This document shows positions 54,745 to 64,000 of a stretch of 64,000 nt of DNA, one piece after another; the stretch's first letter is position 1; every line of letters starts with the position of its first letter. Below the pieces are notes generated by a model that was given only the letters and a program-made list of their open reading frames with translations, had not been told where the DNA came from and did not search any database. The stretch is from Glaciozyma antarctica PI12. Taxonomy: Eukaryota > Basidiomycota > Microbotryomycetes > Kriegeriales > Camptobasidiaceae. The translations under genes and the position numbers were made by a program. Where the stretch lies: NCBI GenBank assembly GCA_002917775.1, contig KZ627154.1, forward strand, positions 16,893-80,892, read 5' to 3'.

Positions 54745-55618
54745 ACGGAGATGCTGAGCTGATGGGCTGTTCGGCGCGGCGAGGATGAGGTGGGAAGGGG
54801 AGTGCGGCGGATGGAGCTGCGAGAGGTCGAGGGGAGGTCGAGCTTTGCGAGGCTCAAGGCGAGAGAGGAGCAGCTAGAGGTTGCAGCTGCTGGAGGTGTC
54901 TACGTATTTAGCGAGTACTGCAAGTGTTCCTGAGCTGTCGGCGCGCTGTTGGGAGCGGTAGAGAGTTGGTGGTGGAGGACAACAAACAACGAGCTCGTCT
55001 TCGAAGGCACCTCTCTTCCTTCCACACGACTCTACCTCGACGTACTCTCCTCTAGTTCGAATCGACAGCGGCTCGACTAGGACCAACTCAGGACGAGGAG
55101 TCTCCCAGTCTTACAGCGAGGCGACAAGGTGAGCCAAGCCGCAGGACGTGGCCCGAGGCGCGTGCTCGGATGGAGAAAGGGAGCAGGCGCCAGACGTGAG
55201 GGCGCCCTGGGAGGGCAGTAGGCGAGGGGGGGATCTGCTTGTACACCCAGGCACGGCTACCCAGTGGAGGCGCAGGGAGGAGACTGCACCAAGCTCGTTC
55301 CAAGGACTCCAAGGAGGAGCGGTGCTGACCCTGGTTTCCTTCGCAAGACTTGCTAGATCCGTCTACACACGAGGGCGTTCTCTGCTCCTAGACTCGGTAT
55401 ACACGTACAGGGTGCGACCGCGAGCGTAGAAGCGAGGACTCGGATACGCCGTCGCGTGGGCCTTGAGGTGAGTGGGTGCCGGTTGGTTGCTCTGGCGTGG
55501 GTGGCTGGGCAGCAGGAGGAAGCAGAGCTGAGCTACAGCTCTCTCTCCTTGCGACTCCACCGACCAGGCAAACGCGCCATAGCTCCAGGTGACTGACATC
55601 CTACCCCTCCACAGCGCC
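54745..55618. promoter_or_regulatory. Divergent region before the Sec7 gene
   Basis: About 870 bases between divergent starts. A branch/acceptor-like GACTGACATC...CCACAG ending at 55614 lies five bases before the Sec7 gene ATG and suggests a 5'-leader intron. An acceptor-like GCTAAATACGTAG on the minus strand near 54900 suggests leader splicing of the other gene as well. Confidence 0.45.
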
Positions 55619-58600
55619 ATGTCGTCCCCTCTGCACCATTCCCCCTCAGCATCCCTCTCCCAGCCTTCTCCTCTAGGCCCTTTGACCCCCAGTCCCTCCT
55701 GTACCACCCGACTAGCCGCCATCGCCACACTCCGCCGGGCCGCCTCTCAGCGTGAATCCCCCTCCGGACCATCCCACCTCTCCCCCTCCCCCAGCCTCGA
55801 ACGCCCATCCTCTCTCGTCTCTCCCCCCACTCCCAACCCCGGCGCATCTCTCGAAAGAACCGCATCTCTTCTCGCGCGATCCCTCGCTATGGCCAAGCTA
55901 ACGGGGGAGAAACCACCTGCGCCTCCCGCGTCGTTTGGCCCCTTACCGACGCTGGGAGACCTGCAAGCTCGAGCAGCGGAAAGATCTCGAGGAGGGAGGG
56001 AGACGATGCGTCGAGGATTGAGGAGGAGCAATACCGTCACTGGAGTCGGGGAGAGCTGGGGACAGGCGGCGGCAGCGGCGCAGGCGGTTGTGCGGTCTCC
56101 GACGCTCGCTCCTGGCGAGGAACGCGCGGCGGCGAGGGTCAACTTGATGCGCAAATTGTCGTCGAGGAGGCTCGAGAGTCCTGCGCCTTCTGATGCGCTG
56201 GCGGTGGGAGGGAGGGTGGGGAGAGCACGACCGAGGAGCGGGAGCGTAGGCGCGACGCCGATGGATTGGCGCCGAGGAATCGACCTTCCCGTTCTGCCTG
56301 TCATGGCGAGCGAGGAGGAGACTAGGACGCCACTTTCGCCGAACGAGCGGAGCGAAACGCCCTTCTCCACCAGCGCGCGAAGCTCGGGAGCTTGGGAGCG
56401 GGAGCGAAACAGGGCCAGCTCGCGCGCGAGGAGGGCCGGTGAGACGGCTTGGGAGTTTGAGGACCGGACGGGACGCGACGACGAGGAAGTCCTCTCTGCC
56501 TCGGCCGACGAAAGCTGGTCGGAGCCTTCCTTTTCGGAACAGGCGTCTCCAGCCGCAGAAATGCTCGAATCGCCACCCGTATCTCCTCTCGCCCCCACCT
56601 CGCCCGAACGACCTCTCCTCCCACTCCGACGCGGTTCGATCCCCACCCACCTCTTCCCCTCCTCCCGCCTCGCCTCCCTCTCATCAACCGAGCACCGCCG
56701 AATTCCTAGCGCGTCCTTTGGGATCGCTGCCGTCGAAGAGACTGACGTCCGTCGACGTGGATCTTCTGCGAGCAGCGGTATTATCGGAGGGAGGTTCGAT
56801 TCGGTCGCGACTGTCGCATTAGGGAGAAGCGGGAGCCTGAGCTTCGGAGCAGGAGAGGGTAGCATGGGTGCGGGAAGCAGTGGGAGTGGGGAGGAGGATG
56901 GGGAGGCGCAAAGGTTATCGGAGAAGGTGGAGAGGAAGGTCGCGGCGGGTATTGCGAGGAGTGGAGAGGGTGCGTTCCCGCCGCCTCAAGTGGGGTACAC
57001 GTTCCCGAGTCCGACGGTGAGCTCTCGCTCGTTCAGCTTGAGTAGATGCAGAGCTGATGAGTTGATGGACAGACACCGAGAGCGTCTGAGGAGTCGGTGC
57101 GGTCTTGGGGCCCAGGGCTTGCACCTGAGCCCGACTCGCCGCTTGGGCGCAAGATCGGACACGAGGCGTCAACGTGGGTTCCCTGTAGCTCGTCTCCTCG
57201 CTTCCCGTACTGATTTGGACTTCTCTAGGTTTATTCCAGGACGCTACTCGCCAACAACATCCCGCCACTCCCCAACCAACTCACGCCAACCCGTACCTTC
57301 CTCCCCTCCGCCCACACGTGCACCGGCATCCCCAGCAGTCGCCTCGACATCTCCTACGCAGCCTACCTACCAAGCTCTCTCCATCCCCGAAGCTCTCGGC
57401 GGTCTTCCACCGCTGCCTACCTCCGCCTTCGCCACTCTCTCCTTCCCCGCCTCATTTACGACTCCCCTCCTCGGCTCGGTCTCCTCCACCTCCGCACTTC
57501 AACGCACCAACTCGAGAGATTCCCTCAAGAAGCGCTGGTACCCCGCGTCGATGTTCAAGACCGGTTCGACCGCGTGTCCTTCGTCGCCGCACGAATCCGT
57601 ATCGACGGAAATGGGCCGTCAGTCGTCTGCGCAATCGGCGAGGACGGTTACGCTGCGCCACAGCATGGAGAAGGGCCCTTCACCTTCGACGTCGATGGAG
57701 TTCCAGCGAGCGCGCGCCGTGACGCCCGAATCGCCCGGATCCGCACCGCAGAGCACGTACGCCTCGTCGGAGGAGATGAAGAGGGGAGCGTCGGGATCGA
57801 GTGCGGATTCGGCGCTGTTCCCCATCGTTAGTCGGCAGGTGCGATTACCAGCCGACCAGCTGCCGGGAGCCAAGATTCTCGCCCACCTCGACTCGATCCT
57901 AGGGACGGAGGAGCTCGATACGGACGCGCCGAGCGTGCTCGACCATCCTCCGCGACGGCTCCTCCTCCACACTCCCGTTCTTCAGGTCGTCAACGCGCAG
58001 ACGGTCAAGGATCGACACCTCTTCCTCTTTACCGACCTCCTCCTCATCGCCAAGCCCATCATTGAAGAGCACCCCTCCACTGGCCAGCCCCTCCCATCAA
58101 CTTTCGAGAGCTCCTTCGTCGTCAAGAGCGTCGTCGAGCTCCGCCATCTCAAGCTCGGTACCAGCGACGACGCGGACGAGGCGGCGCGCTCGACGACGAA
58201 GCCGAAACGACACCCCCTCCTCGTCGCTTTCATCGACCGCTTCGCCAACGACCCCAATCGCGCGATTCAGACGCTCATCCAGAAGGGAGGCCTCGCGAAC
58301 GACGCTGCGACCATCGCCAACCTCCTCTTCCGCAACCCCGAGCTCAACCGCAACCAACTCGGAGCGTACCTCGCTGGACCAGAGAACCGCCACATCCTTC
58401 GCGCCTTCATCGAGAAGTTCAAGTTTGGCGGCGTCCGGATCGACGACGCTCTTCGCATGTTCCTCATGACGATTCGAGTACCCTACTCGCTCCAGGTCGC
58501 GGAGCACGTCCTCAGCGTCGTCGCACAGCAGTGGACCGAGGCGAACGGAAACACGGGCTACGACCCGAGCTTGTCGTTCTCCCTCGTCCTCGCCATCATG

Positions 58601-59904
58601 CAGCTCAGCGATGCCCTCCATGCAGGCTTGCACTCGCATTCGGTCGAAGGGCTGTTTAGCTACCCGAATCGCTCGGTCAGCGTCGACGACTTTGTCTCGT
58701 CGTTCCGACCGCAGGACCCGCGATTCTTCGTACCTGAGGAGCTGCTGGCGAGGATCTACTCGTCGGTTCGCAGGGAGCGGATCGAGCAGGCGAGCGACAA
58801 CTCGGTCTTCACCATGACGCCCGACATCGAGGCGACGATGGAGCCCGCCAAGCTCCCTGGACGCCTCACGTATCGGACTCCCTCCCAGTCGATCGCCATC
58901 ACCATCCCTGCCGTCGACCCCAAGTTCTCGATCAAGCTACACGGGACCGACCTCAAGTTCGACCCACCGCACCTCAGCTTCGCCAAGTCCAACACGCAGA
59001 GCTTCCGCGTTACGGGGTCGGCGATTGGGATTCGCACGATGGTCCTCATCAAGATGGGCAGCAACGCGCCTCAGTACCAGGGCTTGCCGCTCAACAAAGC
59101 CTTCAGCATCGAACGCGCTTTCATGCAGCATACGTTCCAGATCTCATTCATCAATCATCTCAACGTCAAGCGCAAGTGCGTCTACTCATTTCGGCTTTGC
59201 ATTCCTCTCGCACGAGCTAACTCGCTTCCCAAAGGTACATGTTCTCGACTCTCGACGCCAACATTCGCGCCGCATGGACTCAAGCTCTCCAGAAACGCAT
59301 CGCCTCCTGCCTCGCCACTCCTCCCCCTCCCACCAAATCCCTCGCCGCAGCCGAAGCTGTCGCTGTTCAAGTCCTCCGCGACGCCCTCATCGCTCCCGAG
59401 GAGCTTTCTTCCGCCACCTCTTTCGCCGCCCCCACTCTTCGAACCAACACTGCCGCACCTCGCTTCGGCTCCGTTTCCGCCACTGCTGCGCTCCAGAGCA
59501 GGCGACTCGGGACGCCCATTCGAGCGACAGTGAATGGCCCCGTGCGGTCAAATTCGTTCAGTCGAACGTACGCTGCCGGAATCGGGAAGGTCGAGGCGGA
59601 TTTGAAGGAGGAGAGGAAGGCGGCGGCGGGGCAGCAGCGACGAGGGAGTCGGGACGAGGTGGTTAGCCCGTTCGCGAAGAGGGGGAAGGAGCTCACGCTC
59701 CTCACGGAGCAGAACAGCCTTCTCCCTCTCGTGCTGTCGTTCCTTGGGGCCGGTGCCGATGTGCGTAGATCTCCTTCTAGGGCTTGACTACGACTGACGG
59801 AGCGGCTTTCGCAGGCCGCGCCCAACCCGCTTTCGACGCAAGGAACGGCGTTCCAGCTTCGACCGCTGTCGCCGACGGAGGACGGAGACTCGCAAGTTAT
59901 TTGA
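55619..59904 (+). CDS. PH-Sec7-PH protein, Arf guanine-nucleotide exchange factor family
   Basis: Large regulator of Arf-type GTPases. The start ATG at 55619 (MSSPLHHSPSASLS) opens about 700 residues of Ser/Pro-rich disordered sequence with two short introns near 57019-57072 and 57180-57231. A PH-like part follows (LLLHTPVLQVVNAQTVKDRH, LFLFTDLLLIAKPI). The Sec7 helices are PNRAIQTLIQKGGL, LNRNQLGAYLAG, ILRAFIEKFKFGGVRIDDAL, MFLMTIRVPYSLQVAEHVL and SLSFSLVLAIMQLSDALHAG. Next comes a second PH domain (KLPGRLTYRT ... KRKYMFSTLDANIRAAWTQA). The loop that in active Sec7 domains reads FRLPGEAQ is here IRVPYSLQ, so the catalytic 'glutamic finger' is absent. The end is SPTEDGDSQVI. Domain call firm; activity doubtful. 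Confidence 0.85.
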
Positions 59905-59981
59905 TAAGGACGATGGACTCTTCATCTTGATATCCGATGTAGCAAGCAGTGTAGTAATACAGCAAACGCAACCCCGCAGAC

Positions 59982-62900
59982 CTACGCCATCTCGATGTCC
60001 TCCTCGCCGTCGGTTGGTGCTTCGAGCGGGATGCGCTGAGCGATGAAGTCCTTGATCTTTGGAAGCGACGCCTTGAGCAAGTGAACTGGGCGGCCTTCGT
60101 CCTCGGCAGCTGTAGAGCGGACGTCGGCACGTCGACGAGAAGGGAGAAGGGAAGGACGCACTGGCGCGATGAATGTTCCCAAACTTCTTCTGGTGCTTGC
60201 CCGCCTTGCGCGCGTCGTCGTGGAGGGGGTGTACGGAGGGAAGCATGACGAGGGAGTTCTGCGGAGGGTCAGTAATGGCAGAGAGCGCAAGGAGCGAAAA
60301 GCGTACCTCCTTGTACCAAGGCCGAACGCCCGAGCTGGCTTCGAGCTCTGGAGGCGCCTCGAGGCCTAAAACGGAGATGCATGCCTTGACGCGCTGCTTG
60401 ACCCCGGCTGCGAGAGAACACAGTTTAGCGAGCTACGCAAAGAAGCTAAGGGCACCTGCTCACGTCGGTTCTGAACGATGTTCATCAGCGCAGAAGCGCC
60501 GCAGCCGCTGCCAAAGAGAACGATGTTCTTCGCGCCCGAGATACTGCAACGGGGTAATTAGCTCCCAGTCGACGACGGGTGCCAGGGAGCGACGCACCTG
60601 ACGATGTTGTCCCAGATGTAGAGAGCGAGTTCCTTCTCGAGCTTGCGGTCACGAGTCGCATCAGGCTGAGGGTTGTTCAGAATCAGCTACTGCACGAAAA
60701 GAGCGACATTGATAACACGCACTGCTTGGCCCTTCTGGCTCGGCAGGTGCGCCAGGAAGTTGACGTCGACGACCCCGTACTTGTTCTCCACCATCGCCCA
60801 GTTGAGGACTTCGCGACTCGTATCGAGCTAAATGAACAGGAATCAGTACTCGGACGGGTTAGAAGTCCGAGAGAACGAACCAGCAAAGTCTTCTCGAGGT
60901 TTAGGTCCAACGTCGCCGCCGAGAACGCAGCCTTGATACTCCCGAGATCGTGCATGAAGATGACGAGCGTGTTGCAGCTGTAGACGTTCTCCCTGTGTTC
61001 GCAGCACCGTTAGTCGAAGCCGAGGACCAGTCAGAGTGAAGAACGCACGAGCAAAGCAGCTGGTTCTTGAACGCCTCCTCAAGGTTGGCGTTGTCGAACT
61101 CGATGTTGTAAAGCTTGTACTCGTGGTATAGGTCGTACGTCCTGTGCGCCTTGAGGATCTCCGCAATCGGAATCGCCTTGCCAGCCGTCATCAACTCTGC
61201 AACGTCCATCAGCTCTCCGCGCCTTCGCACCGACCGCCGAACGCACCAGAAGGACTCTCGAGCTGCGCGCCCATGCACTTCCAGTACTTTGCCTGCACAC
61301 GGATGACATCCTGAATCGCTTCCGTCGCTGACGCAGAGGCGCAGTCGATGGAGAGGTGGCGAGGTTCGTCGCCGAGGAGGACTTCGACGCAGGCGAGAGC
61401 GGACTTGGCGATCGACTCGACGTTGTAGCCGCCCTGTCGGAGCGAGGAATTAGCGGAGCTCGTAGGATAGAGAGGAAGATAGAGCGTACCTCGAGCGCTA
61501 GAACGAGCTTGCCGTTGGCGAGGACGGAGAGCATGTGAGTCATGTGCGCGAACCCCTCAGGCGAGACCTTCATGCTGCCCAGCTCGTCCCCAATCGCGGC
61601 GTCGTATCCCGCCGAGACTGCGCGCGTAGCTCAGCCATGGTCATCGCGAGCCGAGAGAGGAAGGACGCACCGATAACGAAGTCGGGCTTGAACTCATACG
61701 CGATGGGCATGATTACTTGCTGGAACGCGTAGATGTAGTCGGCGTCCGTCATGCCCTGATCTGGGAAGGGAACGTTGACCGAGCTGCGCGAGGAAGGGAT
61801 GTCAGCGTCGAGCTCAACGTGAGAGAAAGTCGCACGCACAATCCCTCGCCCTCCGCTCTGCCAACCATGTCGGCGCCACCGTACATTCCGCCGGGGTAGA
61901 AAGAGCCGTCGTGGCGATGAAGCGACATGTAAAGGATGTTCTTGTCGTCCCAGAAAGCCTTCTGCGTGCCGTTGCCTGCCACGACTTGTCAGCACGCGCG
62001 GCGGCGTCTCTCGACAGAACGTGAACGCACCATGGTGCACGTCCCAGTCGAGGATCAGGATCTTCTGCATCTTGATCTCCTCCCCGTTTGGACCCTTCTG
62101 CTCCCCATCGTAGATCGTCCTGAGCCACTTGGCAGCAACAGCGGCGTTGTTGAAGAAGCAGAATCCCATCGCGTCCTCCGGCTCCGCGTGATGTCCCGGC
62201 GGTCTGCACGCTGATTAGCTCGAGCTAAGAATGGGAAGAGAGGTAGACGTACCGGACGATAGCGAAACCGTTGCGAATGTCACCCTCCGCGACGGCGCGA
62301 CACATCTCAATCACTCCACCGCACGACAGCCGCGCGCACCTTGCCGAATCGGGGTTGACGTAGAGCGAGAGGCGTTCAAAGTACTCTGAGCAGGCTTCGA
62401 GGTACTCGATCGTTTGGACTGCCGTTGTTCCGGTCAGTGATGGCGGGGAGAAGGGGAGGAGGGAAGCGCACAGCCAGTTCCGCGAACGCGATCCCAGTGA
62501 CCAGGCGAGTGAACGAGCGTGATCTCCTCCTTGATCGCTTCCCGCACCGCAATTCGCTCCATTCGCGAAGTCAATCCCGCACCTGCGCTCTTCGTTAGAT
62601 CCTGTTCGCTCTCCAGCTACATATGAGCGAGAAGCGCACCCTCGAGCTTCCGGAACACTCCAGCGATCCTCGCAGGTTGTTCTTGATCGGGATAATCTCC
62701 CGGCCTTTCCGTCGAAGGTATAGGCGCATGCTGCAGCATCCGACTCGAATAACAGTACCCTGCACACGCGCGTCAGCTCCGTATCCCGACTCTTCGAACA
62801 AGCCAAACTCACCCGTCTTGCCCCTCCCGAACCCAGCCTTCTTCAGCTCCCCCACACTCATCTTCCTCACCTCCTCCTCACGCATAAACTTGATCTTCTT

Positions 62901-63308
62901 GAGGTCCCGAACATCCTCTGGCCTTTGCTTAACCCACTCCTCCTCCGTAAACACCTTCGTACTCGCGCTCCTCACCACGCCGGTTGAAGTAGGCACGCCC
63001 GCCGCAGGAGGCGGAACGATATACGCATCCGATTCCGTATGCTTGAGCGTCTGGCTCAGAGTTCCGAGATGGAGCGCGGCGGCGAAGCTCGATGGGATAG
63101 TAGGGACGGCGGCGGGAAGAGGAGGAGCGGGCGCGGGGTCGGAGAGAAGGGTGTGAGGAGGAAGTTGGGCGGCAAAGTCGGCTGGGAGTTCGGGGATGGG
63201 GTGAGAGGCGGAGGTGGAGTGGGAGATGGAGGGGAGGGTCGAGGAGGAGGCGATGGCTTGCGTGAAGGGAGTGGTGTCCATCGCGTCGCCTGCGTTGGGA
63301 TTCGCCAT
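59982..63308 (-). CDS. HDA1: Class II histone deacetylase Hda1/Clr3 with C-terminal Arb2 domain
   Basis: Zn-dependent lysine deacetylase of the HDA1 silencing complex. The start at 63308 gives [20 protein letters not shown] and a Pro/Ser-rich extension of about 150 residues. The catalytic domain has [51 protein letters not shown] (active-site HisHis), [17 protein letters not shown] (zinc Asp/His), [27 protein letters not shown] and [15 protein letters not shown]. After it comes the Arb2-like domain found in fungal Hda1 ([56 protein letters not shown]), ending [11 protein letters not shown] at 59982. More than twelve short introns. An acceptor (CTCCGCAG) lies three bases before the ATG, so the leader is spliced. 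Confidence 0.94.
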
Positions 63309-63930
63309 ACTTCTGCGGAGGAGATAGGTGATTAGCTTGGAACGGGGCGAGTTGGAGAACGCGAGAGCGGCGCGCGGGAGAGGGCGTGCGGAGCAGATAT
63401 GCTCGGTCGGCCCTCAGCTTGGAGGACGCGCTTGCGAGCGATACCAACGCACGAAGAAGTAGTAAGGCACCTTCAAAACCCAAGTCCGGCGCGACCGGCC
63501 CAGATAGACTCCTCCCTCCACTCCTTCGGAGCTCAACAACCCTGCCTCGCCTGGAGCATCCTCCTCGCCTGACCTCCCCCTCGCGCTGCCGCCGGGCTCT
63601 CCTTCACACGGACAAAACGACAAGGCAAGATCTTGATCTTACGCTGAAAGATGGGCGCAGGGGTGACGGGGTTGAAAAAGGACGACCAAGAGCAGCGGAG
63701 GCGAAGTCTGCGAGGGCGGTTTGTATCAGCTGCAGCTCTGCGAGCGGTTCCTTCGCCAGCGCCGGTGCCGGTCGTACCTGACTTGAACGAGCTCAGGGGC
63801 GAATTAATCCACGAGACGGCGCGAGAGTTGGAGGTACCGTGGATCAGGGAGGAGGCCAACCACGCTCTGCTCTTGCATTTGGCGCGACCTGCTGTTGACC
63901 TTGCTCTCTCATCTCTGCCCCGTCCACACG
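63309..63930 (-). other. Spliced-looking minus-strand leader upstream of HDA1, unresolved
   Basis: Minus-strand splice motifs are dense here: donor GTGCGTTGG near 63443 paired with branch GCTAATCAC and acceptor CTCCGCAG just before the HDA1 ATG; donor GTACGACCG near 63777 with branch GCTGATAC and acceptor CCCTCGCAG near 63709; donor GTAAGATC near 63635. They fit a multi-intron 5' leader of HDA1. Short open frames between them (for example ASSLIHGTSNSRAVSWINSP) have no ATG and no known family, so I do not call a separate gene. Confidence 0.4.
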
Positions 63931-64000
63931 ATGATCCCAGGCGCCTCCCTCCTCACCAACACGCTCCCCAAAGCCCAGTTCCGCGCCATCATCCTCTGCG
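63931..64000 (+). CDS. Start of a gene cut by the right edge, possibly eIF2B-gamma/nucleotidyltransferase-like
   Basis: ATG at 63931 after a pyrimidine-rich leader; the frame is open to the edge and reads MIPGASLLTNTLPKAQFRAI followed by I-L-C. The -FRAIILC- strand is reminiscent of the first beta strand of NTP-transferase folds such as the gamma subunit of eIF2B (FQAxIL-type starts). With only 23 residues this is a weak guess. Confidence 0.3.
   Translation, partial: MIPGASLLTNTLPKAQFRAIILC

Noticed and set aside
55040-55080. Second tRNA-like GTTCGAAT element
   Set aside because: The flanks do not fold into a cloverleaf; only the short motif matches.
55589-59533. A single 1,314-codon open frame taken as one intronless exon
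   Set aside because: Two short introns (about 57019-57072 and 57180-57231) interrupt it; between them the true exon is in another frame (ASEESVRSWGPGLAPEPDSP). The apparent continuity is chance. The frame also begins at GTG rather than the ATG at 55619.
63651-63900. Plus-strand open frame starting MGAGVTGLKKDD
   Set aside because: No family signal; overlaps better supported minus-strand splice motifs, and its text looks like a shadow reading.
1-64000. CRISPR arrays, bacterial-type operons, ribosome binding sites, phage or insertion sequences
   Set aside because: Gene structure is eukaryotic (spliceosomal introns throughout); no regularly spaced repeats, transposase domains or long terminal repeats were seen.

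Overview
The window is nuclear DNA of a filament- or yeast-forming fungus, most likely a red basidiomycete yeast of the Pucciniomycotina (Rhodotorula / Rhodosporidium-like). The reasons are strong GC richness, closely packed genes on both strands, and genes cut into many small exons. Most introns are about 50-80 nt, start GTGCGT, GTACGT or GTGAGT, and carry a GCTGAC/GCTAAC branch site a few bases before the acceptor CAG. The taxonomic call is inference. No rRNA, tRNA, CRISPR array or intact transposon was recognised.

Layout, left to right: the 5' part of a P5B-type ATPase (-, cut by the left edge); MIA40 (+) with a 1.4-kb intron; a small mitochondrial membrane protein (+); a NIPA-like transporter (-); PP5 phosphatase (-); Zn2Cys6 factor TF1 (-); purine nucleoside phosphorylase (+); annexin A (+); an acidic protein (-); the SNARE Bos1 (+) with a 1.5-kb intron; a seven-TM GPCR-like protein (+); annexin B (-); a coiled-coil protein (-); Zn2Cys6 factor TF2 (+); a small membrane protein (-); sideroflexin (+); an unknown protein (+); two adjacent G-alpha genes (+,+); a GT77-like glycosyltransferase (+); a membrane-anchored GDSL esterase (+); APS kinase (-); an unknown nuclear-type protein (-); a PH-Sec7-PH Arf-GEF-like protein (+); class II histone deacetylase Hda1 with an Arb2 domain (-); and the first codons of another gene at the right edge.

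Three paralogous pairs stand out. TF1/annexin A and annexin B/TF2 form a mirror-image arrangement (TF minus, annexin plus, then annexin minus, TF plus), which suggests an old inverted segmental duplication. The two G-alpha genes are a tandem pair. The second is broken by a 7-bp tandem repeat inside the switch II motif, while all its other G boxes and splice sites look intact. Mitochondrial functions recur (Mia40, sideroflexin, several small presequence/TM proteins), as does signalling (two G-alpha, a 7TM protein, PP5, Arf-GEF, annexins).

Intron length is bimodal. Most introns are tiny, but five genes carry one 0.7-1.5 kb intron each near the 5' end, and these contain hairpins or degenerate tandem repeats. 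Coordinates give the span from start codon to stop codon including introns; exon edges quoted were read by eye from splice motifs and reading phase.
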